Positions 25,719 to 34,927 of a stretch of DNA of 64,000 bases are shown here, piece by piece; position 1 is the stretch's first letter; every line of letters starts with the position of its first letter. This DNA comes from CAZBQJ01 sp964494085 (GTDB lineage Bacteria > Patescibacteriota > Gracilibacteria > UBA1369): contig CAZBQJ010000003.1 in assembly GCA_964494085.1 (NCBI GenBank), positions 186,001 to 250,000 of the forward strand, in the 5' to 3' direction. Made by a program: the position numbers and the translations under genes. The notes below the pieces were generated by a model. That model did not search any database, was not told the DNA's origin, and saw only the letters and a list, made by a program, of their open reading frames with translations.

Positions 25719-27950
25719 ATGACCAACAAATACCTCCTACATTTATTGAAAAGCATTCCTCATCAACCGGGAGTTTATCTGATGAAGAACTCTAATGGGG
25801 AAACAATTTATGTTGGTAAAGCCAAAGATTTATTTAAAAGGGTCAATAGTTACTTCAGAAATATTGCCAAACATGACCCCAAAACAGCAAAATTAGTAGA
25901 AAATATTGCTGACATCGAATACATCATCGCTTCCAGCGAGCTGGAAGCTTTAATTTTAGAAACTAATCTGATCAAGTCATTTCGTCCTCGCTACAACGTT
26001 TTGATGAAAGACGATAAAAACTTCGCCTATATCAAAATCACCGTTAATGAAGACTATCCTCAAATACTTGTTGTTCGTAAAGTTCTCAAGGATAAAGCTC
26101 GCTATTTCGGCCCCAAAACCAATACCAGCAAGATCTATGCAACTTTAAAAATTCTCCGTCGAGTATTTCCATTCCGAAATTGCCAACTTCAAATTAAAGA
26201 CTTGGGGCCTGCACCAGTAGGGGATATCAACAAAAAACGCTTAGTAAAAGTAACTAAAGCCAATATTAAATATCCCTGTCTGGATTTCTATACCAAATCT
26301 TGTCTGGCTCCCTGCATCGGCAAGCCTGATCAGGAAACCTATCGAGCAAACATCGATCAAATTATCGATTTTTTAGAAGGAAAGTATCAAGGAGTAGTTG
26401 AGAAACTCAAACAGGAAATGTACGAAGCGGCCAAAAACAAATTCTTTGAAAAGGCCGCCAAACTTCGTGATATGATCCTCAGTATTGAAGGTCTCTATGA
26501 AAACCAGCTGGTCAGCAGTCCGGACAGGAGGAATTTAGATGTGATTAATTATTACAATCAAGAAGGAAATGGTTATTTTAATCTTTTTCAATTTAGAGAA
26601 GGTAAATTGATCGACCAGCAAAATTTAATTGTCAAAAATCCTCGTTTGGTCGAAAACAGCCAACAAACGCAGCAAGAATTACTTTTGACCGCATTCATCC
26701 AGCAATTTTACGCGGACAGTACCAATATCCCCAAAGAAATCCTTATTCCTCATTCAGTTCGTCAGCAAAAAATCCTCCATCAATGGTTAGAGAGATTAGC
26801 TGGACATAAAGTAAAATTAATCATTCCAAAACGCGGGAAAAAAGATAAAATTCTGGATTTGGCCCTGGAAAACGCATTCAGTTATGCCAAACAAACACGT
26901 GTTAAATGGGAAGGGGAATCCGTCAATAATCGGGATGCTGCTTTGGAGGAACTGGGTCAGTTATTAGGTTTGGCCAAACTCCCTAAGCGTCTCGAATGTT
27001 ATGATATCTCTCACCTTGGTGGTACACATACTGTCGCCTCCATGGCCGTTTTCGAAAATGGTTTCCCTAAACGTGATCAATATCGTCATTTTAAAATCAA
27101 TTTAGATCTGGCCGCCGGCTCACCAGACGACTTCAAATCCATGGAAGAGGTCATTCTTCGCCGGCTCAAGTATCTAAAACCGTCTTTAAGCACCAAAGGC
27201 CTCAAATTGACCAAAACCAAACAAGGTTACAAGATCAGCCGGGATAAACAGGAAGTCTTTCGCTTTCAGTCGATTTCCGAAAACAAACTCAAAACACATT
27301 TATCACGCCTGAAAATCCCTGCGGAACGCTTTTCCGAAATAGTTCAAAAAATAACTGATAAATTCGATTCCAAACGCATCTATATACCGATAAAATCTGG
27401 ACAACTAAGAGAGTTTGAGGCCCTGGGATTCCAAAAAGTTCACACACCAATTAGTGAATATAAACTCAAAAAAGGTGAGTTGGTCGTAGTCTATGACAAA
27501 ACCCGCAATTATCAGGATCCCTCTTTCAAAAAGATCCCCGATTTAATCGTTATAGACGGAGGGAAAGGTCAATTATCACATGCAGTCAAAGCCATGAACG
27601 ACCATAGTTTGAGTATTCCCATCATTTCCATCGCCAAAAAGCAGGAAGAGTTCTTTTTACCTGGACGCAGCAAATCGATCCAGTTATCAGACAACGATCC
27701 GGCCAGACTGATGATTCAACATTTACGAGATGAAGCACATCGTTTCGCCATCGAATACAATAGGAAATTACGAAAAAAAGACTATACTAGTTCAGAATTG
27801 GAAAATATCCCCGGTCTAGGCAAGAAAACCACTTCCAAACTTCTCCGGGAATTTGGTTCAATGTCCAACCTCAAAGACTTACCAGCGGAAACCATTGCCA
27901 AAATTGTCGGTCTGAAAACCGCTCTAAAAATTAAATCATATTTTCAATAA
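25719..27950 (+). CDS. uvrC: Excinuclease ABC subunit C with a large insertion
   Basis: Nuclease of nucleotide excision repair that cuts on both sides of the lesion. The N-terminal GIY-YIG domain shows PGVYLM and IYVGKAK (about 17-36). Four Cys of the putative iron-sulphur site follow (FRNC, YPC, KSCLAPC). The UVR region, the RNase H-like domain (LECYDISHLGGT, LIVIDGGKGQL, a late His in EAHRF) and C-terminal helix-hairpin-helix motifs (NIPGLGKKT) are present. At 743 residues it is well over the usual 600. About 95 extra residues lie between RRLKYL and PDLIVIDGG (about 488-603), inside the RNase H-like domain. Confidence 0.93.
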   Translation: MTNKYLLHLLKSIPHQPGVYLMKNSNGETIYVGKAKDLFKRVNSYFRNIAKHDPKTAKLVENIADIEYIIASSELEALILETNLIKSFRPRYNVLMKDDKNFAYIKITVNEDYPQILVVRKVLKDKARYFGPKTNTSKIYATLKILRRVFPFRNCQLQIKDLGPAPVGDINKKRLVKVTKANIKYPCLDFYTKSCLAPCIGKPDQETYRANIDQIIDFLEGKYQGVVEKLKQEMYEAAKNKFFEKAAKLRDMILSIEGLYENQLVSSPDRRNLDVINYYNQEGNGYFNLFQFREGKLIDQQNLIVKNPRLVENSQQTQQELLLTAFIQQFYADSTNIPKEILIPHSVRQQKILHQWLERLAGHKVKLIIPKRGKKDKILDLALENAFSYAKQTRVKWEGESVNNRDAALEELGQLLGLAKLPKRLECYDISHLGGTHTVASMAVFENGFPKRDQYRHFKINLDLAAGSPDDFKSMEEVILRRLKYLKPSLSTKGLKLTKTKQGYKISRDKQEVFRFQSISENKLKTHLSRLKIPAERFSEIVQKITDKFDSKRIYIPIKSGQLREFEALGFQKVHTPISEYKLKKGELVVVYDKTRNYQDPSFKKIPDLIVIDGGKGQLSHAVKAMNDHSLSIPIISIAKKQEEFFLPGRSKSIQLSDNDPARLMIQHLRDEAHRFAIEYNRKLRKKDYTSSELENIPGLGKKTTSKLLREFGSMSNLKDLPAETIAKIVGLKTALKIKSYFQ

Positions 27951-27953
27951 ATC

Positions 27954-29057
27954 ATGGAAACTGTCTTGATCATCTTAGTCCTTGCCCTAGTTGCAGCAGT
28001 TGGTTATTTGGCTATGCAGATACAGAAATCTCAGAATAACAAAGATAAAAACAGCGACAAATTATTCCTGGAAATGCTGGAAAATCTACGTAAAGAAGTA
28101 CACGACACTTCCAATCTGAGTCGCCAGGAAGTACAACAACAATTGGAAAAAGTGAATCATCAGCTCACCGAAGGGATGAAAGCCAGTAGCCAGACTCTCC
28201 AGACGCAATTCAAACAATCAGCCGATATTATCAAAGAAGTCACCACTAGACTGACCAAACTGGATGAAACCAACAAACAAGTGGTTAACTTTGCGGAACA
28301 GATGAAATCACTGGAAAAAATCCTCACTAACCAGAAACAAAGAGGAATACTTGGTGAAATCATGTTGGAAACACTCCTGGCAAATATCTTTCCTCCCGAT
28401 CAGTACAGTATTCAATATCAATTTGAAAATGGCGATATAGTCGATGCTATCATTCGTTTTAAAGAAAAAATCATCCCGGTCGACTCCAAGTTTTCCTTGG
28501 AGAACTACAACAAAATCATGCAGGAAGACAACAAGGAAATTCGGGAAAAACTGGAAAAGGATTTTAAAAATGACATGAAAAAGACAATTGATCAAACTTC
28601 CAAATATATCCGCCCCAAAGAAAATACTACCGACTTTGCTTTTATGTTTATTCCGGCCGAAGGGATTTATTATAATCTGATTGCTTTCAAAACCGGCAGT
28701 TTAGATATCAATAGTCAGAATTTGTTGGAATACGCCTTTCAAAAACACGTTATCATCGTCTCTCCAACGACCTTTTCAGCCTATCTGCAAACTGTGTTAC
28801 AAGGATTGAAAGCCATTGAAATGGAAAAGAACGTTCAGGAAATAGTTAAAAGAGTAGGGGATTTGGGCAAACATCTCAATGCCTATCAAACCTATATGCA
28901 GAAATTGGGCAATAATCTAGGCACAACTGTCAACATGTACAACTCTGCCTCCGCTGAATTCAAAAAAATCGATAAAGACGTCGTCAAGATTAGTGGTGGC
29001 ACCGAAAAAATCGGTGTTGAACTGGATGCCATCGAGCGACCAGCCTCAGATGACTAA
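27954..29057 (+). CDS. rmuC: RmuC-family DNA recombination protein
   Basis: Has an N-terminal membrane helix (about residues 3-22), a long coiled coil (about 35-125) and the RmuC nuclease-like domain with QRGILGEIMLETLL, IIPVDSKFSLENY and FMFIPAEGIYYNLI. RmuC limits DNA inversions and is thought to cut DNA structures. It follows uvrC after 3 bp, giving a repair operon. Its 3' end overlaps the convergent sua5-type gene by 4 nt. The domain has the Asp and Lys of the PD-(D/E)xK-like core (PVDSKF). Confidence 0.9.
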   Translation: METVLIILVLALVAAVGYLAMQIQKSQNNKDKNSDKLFLEMLENLRKEVHDTSNLSRQEVQQQLEKVNHQLTEGMKASSQTLQTQFKQSADIIKEVTTRLTKLDETNKQVVNFAEQMKSLEKILTNQKQRGILGEIMLETLLANIFPPDQYSIQYQFENGDIVDAIIRFKEKIIPVDSKFSLENYNKIMQEDNKEIREKLEKDFKNDMKKTIDQTSKYIRPKENTTDFAFMFIPAEGIYYNLIAFKTGSLDINSQNLLEYAFQKHVIIVSPTTFSAYLQTVLQGLKAIEMEKNVQEIVKRVGDLGKHLNAYQTYMQKLGNNLGTTVNMYNSASAEFKKIDKDVVKISGGTEKIGVELDAIERPASDD

Positions 29058-30067
29058 GAACCCGCCCGCTTCAATCTCTCCATAACCGCTTCAGCTAAAG
29101 CCTGATTTGTATCGATACCGGTCATATCGACAATCACCTTTTCCCAACCCAAACTTTCCGTACGGTGCAAAGTTTGAAACAAATTTTTCGCCTGTTCTTT
29201 CGCATCAATTCCCAAAGCAAGAAATTCATAACCCAGATATAATTTCTCTCGCTCGGAACTCGCTACTATTCCACATTTAAATCTATCATACAAATCAGCA
29301 TACGCTTCCTCAACACTGGTATAGCGGGCTTGGTTAGCCTGGGCGTATTTTTCACCAAAGCTTTCCCATGGCCAAATCAATATCACCTCGCCATTTGGAC
29401 TGTAGTGTTTAAACATTTGCCCAGGCGATTTTATCTCTATTTCAGTATTATCTCGACCGATAACTCGAACTTTCTGTCCCAGCACTTTCTCTATTTCTTC
29501 AATCGGTAAACCACCTAATCGTAAAATTTCCACCTTATCTCCTCGAGCATCAACAACCGTTGATTCCAATCCTAATTCCGTCTGACCACCGTCTAAAACC
29601 GCTATATCCGGCATCTCCTTTTCCAAATCTTCCAAATTGGTCGGGCTGGGCCGACCGGATCTATTCGCGGATGGGGCTGCGATAGGGCTTCCCAACTTAT
29701 TGATTACCGCCAAAGTATCTGGCTGTTTGGGCATTCTCACACAAACCGTAGACAGACCAGCCGTGACTTCCTTCGGCACTATATCTGACTTATCCAGTAC
29801 CAAAGTCAAAGGACCCGGCCAAAAAGCTTTCATCAAATCATGGGCTTTTTTCGGAATTCTGGAAACCAGCCTCTCCACCATTTCCAGAGAATCTACATGC
29901 AGAATCAAAGGATTTTCTTTTGGTCTTCCTTTCGCCTCAAAAATTTTCTCAATAGCCAATAAGTTAAATCCATCCGCCGCCAAACCATAAACAGTCTCAG
30001 TCGGTAAACAGACCAGATCACCGGCCCTTAATATTTCAACTGCCTGGTCAATACTAACTTTCTTCAT
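29054..30067 (-). CDS. Threonylcarbamoyl-AMP synthase (Sua5/YrdC)
   Basis: Makes threonylcarbamoyl-AMP for the t6A37 modification of ANN-decoding tRNAs. The YrdC domain begins GDLVCLPTETVYGLAADG and continues with KGRPKENPLILHV, FWPGPLTLVL, RMPKQPDTL and SPIAAPSANRSGRPSPT, quoted in segments. The extra C-terminal domain (about residues 205-337), with SPGQMFKHYSPN, marks the Sua5 form rather than the short TsaC form. The tRNA-Leu gene lies just upstream on the same strand. Confidence 0.92.
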   Translation of the reverse strand: MKKVSIDQAVEILRAGDLVCLPTETVYGLAADGFNLLAIEKIFEAKGRPKENPLILHVDSLEMVERLVSRIPKKAHDLMKAFWPGPLTLVLDKSDIVPKEVTAGLSTVCVRMPKQPDTLAVINKLGSPIAAPSANRSGRPSPTNLEDLEKEMPDIAVLDGGQTELGLESTVVDARGDKVEILRLGGLPIEEIEKVLGQKVRVIGRDNTEIEIKSPGQMFKHYSPNGEVILIWPWESFGEKYAQANQARYTSVEEAYADLYDRFKCGIVASSEREKLYLGYEFLALGIDAKEQAKNLFQTLHRTESLGWEKVIVDMTGIDTNQALAEAVMERLKRAGS

Positions 30068-30153
30068 TTATGTCTGCTGATTTTTCTCTCGATAATCTCT
30101 ATATCCTTGCCTTAAATTCCTTCGTATTCCAACCAAAATCTAGACAATTTAAT

Positions 30154-30240
30154 TGGTGCGCAAGGAGGGACTTGAACCCTCACGCCATTTCTGGCATGCG
30201 ATTTTGAGTCGCACGCGTCTGCCAGTTCCGCCACTCGCGC
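30154..30240 (-). tRNA. tRNA-Leu (CAA)
   Basis: The minus strand gives a class II tRNA with a long variable arm (ATGCCAGAAATGGCGT), acceptor stem GCGCGAG paired to CTTGCGC (one G-T pair), and T-loop GGTTCAAGTCC. The anticodon loop CTCAAAA reads anticodon CAA, decoding UUG. The CCA end is encoded (plus-strand TGG at 30154-30156). Confidence 0.95.
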
Positions 30241-30363
30241 CTAATTTATCTAAACCCGTTTGTAGCTGAATTTTAGGGGCAGCACGTAAGCTAGTCAATC
30301 CAATCTTTCCAAATCTGCGAAAGCAGCTTATACTGGGCTACGAAATCGAGTATACTAAACATT

Positions 30364-31710
30364 ATGAGCAAATTTTGCGATATTACCGTAATTAAGTGCA
30401 GTGCCGGAAGGGGTGGAAACGGGTCATCTCATTTCCGTCGAGAAAAATACATTGATAAAGGTGGGCCGGACGGTGGAGACGGAGGCAGGGGAGGAGATAT
30501 TATTTTCCAAGTTGATGAAAATGAAAATACTCTCATTGAGTTTCATACCAAAAAGCATTATCAGGCCGCCGATGGCGGAAATGGACAAAAAAAGTTGATG
30601 CACGGTGCTGATGGAGAAGACCTGATCTTAACAGTTCCTCAGGGAACCATTGTTTATGATAAAGCCACCAACACCGTCCTAGCTGATCTAAAAGTTCATG
30701 GACAACAAATTTCGATTGTCAAAGGTGGCCGGGGCGGCCTGGGTAACGCTCACTTCAAAAGCTCCACCAATCAAGCCCCAACTTTTGCCGAACATGGTGA
30801 GCCGGGAGAGCAAAAAGAGCTCAAATTGGAGTTAAAATTGGTCGCCAATGTAGGAATTATCGGGATTCCATCAGCCGGAAAATCAACGCTGATTTCTAGA
30901 ATTTCCAATGCCAAACCAAAAATCGCCGATTATCCGTTTACTACTCTTATTCCCAATCTGGGAGTGGTAGATATGCGCAGCTTTGACAAGCACAATCACT
31001 ATTCTTTCGTAGTCACAGATATTCCCGGATTGATTGAAGGCGCTCATTTGGGCAAAGGACTTGGGCATGAATTTTTACGTCATGTAAGTCGTAATCAAAT
31101 TCTCATCCACCTGATCGACGCCACTAGCGCAGATCCTCTGCGTGATTATCAGGTCATCAATGATGAATTAAACAAATACGACCAAAGTTTAAGCGAAAAA
31201 CAACAAATAGTGGTTATTAACAAAATTGACGCAACTCCTGAGGCAGAAGTTAAGGCCTTAATCAAAAAATTTGAAAAGCAATTCCCCCGGCTGAAAAAGA
31301 AAATCCATTTTATCTCAGCTGTTTCTGGAGAAAATTTGCGGGCCTTGATGCTGGAAGTAGCCGATCTGGTCAAACAACATCAAAAAGCTGACAAAGAGCA
31401 GATTCACTGGAACGATGAAATCGGGGTCTTTAAACCGGCCATCCGGAAAAATAAAATAGAAGTTATTTTCATCCGCAAAAAAATCGACCCACGTACTGGA
31501 CGTGGCAAAATAACCTGGGACATACACAGTGAACGCTTTGAACAGGTGGCCAATATGACTGATTTCGAGGATCCCGAAGGGTTGGAGCGCGTTTATCACT
31601 TTCTCGATCGCCTGGGAATCAAAAACGAGCTTAGAAAAAGGGGAGCTCAGCCTGGAGATCGTCTCCGCATTGGGGGGCCCAACGGAAAAGAAATTCGAAT
31701 GAGACAATAA
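30364..31710 (+). CDS. obgE: GTPase Obg/CgtA
   Basis: Essential GTPase involved in 50S assembly and stress control. The glycine-rich Obg fold has GRGGNGSSHFRREK and PDGGDGGRGGD. The G domain follows with GIPSAGKST (about 166-174), FTTLIPNLGVV, DIPGLIEGAH and NKID. The C-terminal OCT domain (GVFKPAIRKNKIEVIF onward, about 360-448) is present, which not all Obg proteins have. It is followed after 18 bp by pth, and the pair with rplU nearby is a familiar bacterial cluster. Confidence 0.96.
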   Translation: MSKFCDITVIKCSAGRGGNGSSHFRREKYIDKGGPDGGDGGRGGDIIFQVDENENTLIEFHTKKHYQAADGGNGQKKLMHGADGEDLILTVPQGTIVYDKATNTVLADLKVHGQQISIVKGGRGGLGNAHFKSSTNQAPTFAEHGEPGEQKELKLELKLVANVGIIGIPSAGKSTLISRISNAKPKIADYPFTTLIPNLGVVDMRSFDKHNHYSFVVTDIPGLIEGAHLGKGLGHEFLRHVSRNQILIHLIDATSADPLRDYQVINDELNKYDQSLSEKQQIVVINKIDATPEAEVKALIKKFEKQFPRLKKKIHFISAVSGENLRALMLEVADLVKQHQKADKEQIHWNDEIGVFKPAIRKNKIEVIFIRKKIDPRTGRGKITWDIHSERFEQVANMTDFEDPEGLERVYHFLDRLGIKNELRKRGAQPGDRLRIGGPNGKEIRMRQ

Positions 31711-31728
31711 ATCATTATTTCCAAACCT

Positions 31729-32307
31729 ATGATTCTAATTGTCGGACTGGGAAATCCTGGTAAGAAATACCAACAAAACCGTCATAATGTCGGCTTTGTA
31801 CTGATCGATGCACTTGCTTATAAATATCAAGTTGAATTTGTCCATGACAAAAAATTCAATGCTGAAATCGCCGAAATTAAAAACTCGGATCTGAATTCCG
31901 AGCCAATACTATTAGCAAAACCCCAAACATTCATGAACAATTCCGGGGAAGCTGTTCAGAAAATTGCCCAATTTTACAAGATTCCACTCGAAAACATTTG
32001 GTTAATTGTCGACGAATTAGACCTTCCCCTAGGTACAATCAAAGTCCGCAAGTCCGGCCAGGCTGGTACACATAATGGCTTGAAATCGGTTGTCGGTAGA
32101 ATCGGTAGCAATTTCCCCAGATTTCGAATCGGTATCGAAAGTCGGGGTGAAACAGCTTCAACTTTGCAAGACACCGCTTCATTTGTTCTCAGTGATTTCT
32201 TTGGACCTGAGAAGGAAGTCATCATCCGATCATTAGATTTGGGTCTGCAGGCCATCGAAACCGCTCTCAGAGAAGGCCTGGACTCTGCTATGAACAAATT
32301 TAACTGA
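31729..32307 (+). CDS. pth: Peptidyl-tRNA hydrolase
   Basis: Releases tRNA from peptidyl-tRNAs dropped by the ribosome. It starts with LIVGLGNPGKKYQQNRHNVGF, quoted from the family signature, which contains the catalytic His. Further matches are AKPQTFMNNSGEAV and the Asp-containing VDELDLPLGTIKVRKSG. Length (192) is standard. It is probably co-transcribed with obgE, 18 bp upstream. Confidence 0.95.
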   Translation: MILIVGLGNPGKKYQQNRHNVGFVLIDALAYKYQVEFVHDKKFNAEIAEIKNSDLNSEPILLAKPQTFMNNSGEAVQKIAQFYKIPLENIWLIVDELDLPLGTIKVRKSGQAGTHNGLKSVVGRIGSNFPRFRIGIESRGETASTLQDTASFVLSDFFGPEKEVIIRSLDLGLQAIETALREGLDSAMNKFN

Positions 32308-32383
32308 AGTACCGCAATATTACTTGCATTCAGCCGCTACTTCTATTAAACTCGCACCGCAAAACAGCTAATAATAAATCAAT

Positions 32384-32692
32384 ATGATCGCTATTGTTGA
32401 AATTGGAGGAAAACAGTACAAAGTCGCTCCAAAAAGCCAAATCCGCGTAGATTTACTCGAAGCACAAGTTGGTGATGAACTGGATATCGATAAAGTATTA
32501 TTAAAATCAGACGAGGATGGTTCAAATTGTCTTGTTGGTCAGCCCTATACTGGAGATGTTTTAAAAGCGAAAGTTATCGAAAACATCAAAGGTGACAAAG
32601 TCCGTGTCTTCAAATTCAAACCAAAAACCAGATACGCCAAAACTATGGGACATCGTCAAAATTACTCAGTCATCGAAGTAGGAGCCTTCTAA
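32384..32692 (+). CDS. rplU: 50S ribosomal protein bL21
   Basis: Large-subunit ribosomal protein. It opens with IVEIGGKQYKVAPKSQIRV and ends with KTRYAKTMGHRQNYSVIEV, both diagnostic. No rpmA (bL27) follows, unlike the usual rplU-rpmA pair. A strong terminator lies 39 nt past the stop, inside the convergent rluD-like gene, whose end overlaps by 4 nt. No Shine-Dalgarno is visible. Confidence 0.95.
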   Translation: MIAIVEIGGKQYKVAPKSQIRVDLLEAQVGDELDIDKVLLKSDEDGSNCLVGQPYTGDVLKAKVIENIKGDKVRVFKFKPKTRYAKTMGHRQNYSVIEVGAF

Positions 32693-33648
32693 CTCTTGGA
32701 AAGGTTTTCTACCACCAATCGCAAATCATCAGCTAGACCAATTCTCAGGTCTAGCTTTTTTTGAGTTATCGGGTGCAATAGAGACATCTGATAAGCTTGC
32801 AGAAACTGTCTTTCCAAACCATATCTGTACCTGAAAACTTCATTCACTTTTTCATTACCATAAGTTTTATCTCCCACCAAAGCATGTTTAATTGATTGAA
32901 AATGCACTCTGATTTGATGGGTTCTACCGGTCAGCAAATTTATATCCACCAAAGTAAAATCGCCTTCCTTGATCTTGAATCGCTCCAGCACTGCAAATTC
33001 AGTAATTGCCTCTCGAGCTTTTATCCCATCCAAAGCCATCTTTTTGCGATTATATGGACTTCTACCGATCGGGGCCTCAATTCTACCTTTCTCCTCAGTT
33101 ATATTGCCGCACACCAAGGCCATGTATTTCTTTTTAATCTGTCTATTTTTGAACATTTCTACCAGTCTCTGATGAGTCAAATCACTTTTGGCAATAATGA
33201 TCAACCCTGAAGTATCTTTGTCCAATCTATGCACTATCCCAGGCCTCAAAACTCCACCAATCCCTCTCAAACCAGCGCCCACATGAGCTAAAGCGGCATT
33301 TACCAAACTTTTCCCCATAAACTTGCCATTCTCAGCCGGATGGACAACTACTCCGGGGTCTTTATCCACCACCAATAAATATTGGTCTTCATAAACTATC
33401 TTCAAAGGCAAAGGAATCGGTTCAATTTCCATTTTAATCGGTTCTGGAAAATCCACGATCAATTCATCTCCAGTCTTCACTTTAAAGCTCGGTTTCAGGT
33501 ATTTTCTTCCCAGAAAAATCTTCTTTTCTTTGAATAACTTTTGTAAATATTGCCGTGATACTTCTGACTCCATTTCCGCTAAAACCAAATCGGCTCTTTG
33601 ACCAGCCATCTCCGCACGCACCACATATTTTCTTTTCTCTGCAAACAT
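32689..33648 (-). CDS. RluD-family 23S rRNA/tRNA pseudouridine synthase
   Basis: Isomerises uridines in rRNA, probably in the large subunit. An N-terminal S4 RNA-binding domain (about residues 10-70, SRQYLQKLFKEKKIFLG) precedes the catalytic domain. That domain has GIVHRLDKDTSGLIIIAK, with the active-site Asp in RLDKDTSG, and LLTGRTHQIRVHF. This fits the RluA/RluD group, and the exact target base is uncertain. The 3' coding end contains the terminator of the opposite-strand rplU. Confidence 0.9.
   Translation of the reverse strand: MFAEKRKYVVRAEMAGQRADLVLAEMESEVSRQYLQKLFKEKKIFLGRKYLKPSFKVKTGDELIVDFPEPIKMEIEPIPLPLKIVYEDQYLLVVDKDPGVVVHPAENGKFMGKSLVNAALAHVGAGLRGIGGVLRPGIVHRLDKDTSGLIIIAKSDLTHQRLVEMFKNRQIKKKYMALVCGNITEEKGRIEAPIGRSPYNRKKMALDGIKAREAITEFAVLERFKIKEGDFTLVDINLLTGRTHQIRVHFQSIKHALVGDKTYGNEKVNEVFRYRYGLERQFLQAYQMSLLHPITQKKLDLRIGLADDLRLVVENLSKS
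32731..32762 (+). terminator. Rho-independent terminator of rplU, inside the rluD-like gene
   Basis: A perfect 9-bp stem (AGCTAGACC at 32731-32739 with GGTCTAGCT at 32748-32756) has an 8-nt loop and is followed by a run of T to 32762. It lies within the last codons of the opposite-strand pseudouridine synthase gene. Confidence 0.85.
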
Positions 33649-33707
33649 TTAAGTTTTAATAAAAGAGCTTTTGCTATAAACTACACATAAAATAGCATAT
33701 CAACCCA

Positions 33708-34904
33708 ATGGAAGTTAATAAAGCCCTTGTTCAAAGAATCTTGAATCGTAATGTTGCTGAAGTTGTCGCTCAAAAAGAACTGGAAAAAAAACTGCTTTCC
33801 GGTAAAAAACTAAAGATCAAGTTTGGGATAGACCCCACTGGCGCCTATCTAACCTTAGGCCACATGGTTGTCATCAGGAAATTAAGAGAATTTCAGGAAG
33901 CTGGTCACGAAATCCAGTTACTTTTCGGTAATTTCACTGCCCAAATCGGTGATCCAACAGGTAAATCAGAAACACGCCGCCCCCTAACTCAAGAGCAAAC
34001 TGAAACAAATGCCCGGACTTACCTGGAACAAGCCGGAAAAATCTTAGATATGGAAAATGTAAAGGTCTTCTGGAACGCTGATTGGCTGGGCAAATTTAAA
34101 TTTAACGATGTCTTAAATCTAGCTGCCAACTTTACCGTGGCCCAAATGTTGGAAAGAGACATGTTCCAAGAAAGGATTAAACAGAATTTACCGATCGGTT
34201 TGCATGAATTCCTTTACCCACTGATGCAGGGATATGACTCTGTAGCTCTTCATTCAGATGTTGAATTGGGAGGGACGGATCAATTGTTCAATATGATGAC
34301 TGCGCGTCCGCTCCAAAAAGCCAATGGTCAAGCACCTCAATCAGTTATGACTTTAAAAATTCTGGTTGGCACAGATGGCGTGAAAAAAATGGGCAAAAGC
34401 GAAAATAATTTCATCGCCGTTTTAGATGAACCACGAGAAATGTTTGGAAAAATCATGTCTATTCCTGATCATTTGATCGTGGATTACTTTGAAATGTGTA
34501 CAAACTACGAAGAAGCAGAAATTAGCGAAATCAAGGAAAATTTAAAAAAGGGGACTAACCCGCGCGATCTAAAAATCGAATTGGGAAAGGCCATAGTTTC
34601 CCTCTATCATTCCTCGGAAGCCGCTGTAATAGCTGCTCAAGAGTTTGCTCAAGTCTTTAGTAAAGGCGGCTTGCCAGAGCAAATTGAGACGATCGAGGTA
34701 GAAGCCGAGAGCAAGCCATTAATCGACTTAATCGTTGAGAAAAAACTGGTCAAATCCAAAAGCGAAGCTCGCCGATTGATCGATGGGGGAGGAATAAAAG
34801 TAGACCAAAAGAAGATTATCGATTATAATACCATCCTTGACCTTCAGACCGAAGTGTTAGTGCAAATAGGAAAACGTACCTTCGTGAAATTTAAAGCACG
34901 TTAA
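33708..34904 (+). CDS. tyrS: Tyrosyl-tRNA synthetase
   Basis: Class I synthetase for tyrosine. The nucleotide fold has FGIDPTGAYLTLGHMVVIRK, where the HIGH-equivalent reads TLGH, then GNFTAQIGDPTGKSETR, LGGTDQLFNM and the KMSKS-equivalent KKMGKSENN. A C-terminal S4 RNA-binding domain (KSKSEARRLIDGGGIKV) completes the 398 residues. The first His of HIGH is Thr, the same change as in cysS of this window. The gene is followed by a PocR-domain protein and recG on the same strand. Confidence 0.95.
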   Translation: MEVNKALVQRILNRNVAEVVAQKELEKKLLSGKKLKIKFGIDPTGAYLTLGHMVVIRKLREFQEAGHEIQLLFGNFTAQIGDPTGKSETRRPLTQEQTETNARTYLEQAGKILDMENVKVFWNADWLGKFKFNDVLNLAANFTVAQMLERDMFQERIKQNLPIGLHEFLYPLMQGYDSVALHSDVELGGTDQLFNMMTARPLQKANGQAPQSVMTLKILVGTDGVKKMGKSENNFIAVLDEPREMFGKIMSIPDHLIVDYFEMCTNYEEAEISEIKENLKKGTNPRDLKIELGKAIVSLYHSSEAAVIAAQEFAQVFSKGGLPEQIETIEVEAESKPLIDLIVEKKLVKSKSEARRLIDGGGIKVDQKKIIDYNTILDLQTEVLVQIGKRTFVKFKAR

Positions 34905-34927
34905 TTTAACAACTTCTTTTCATCCCA

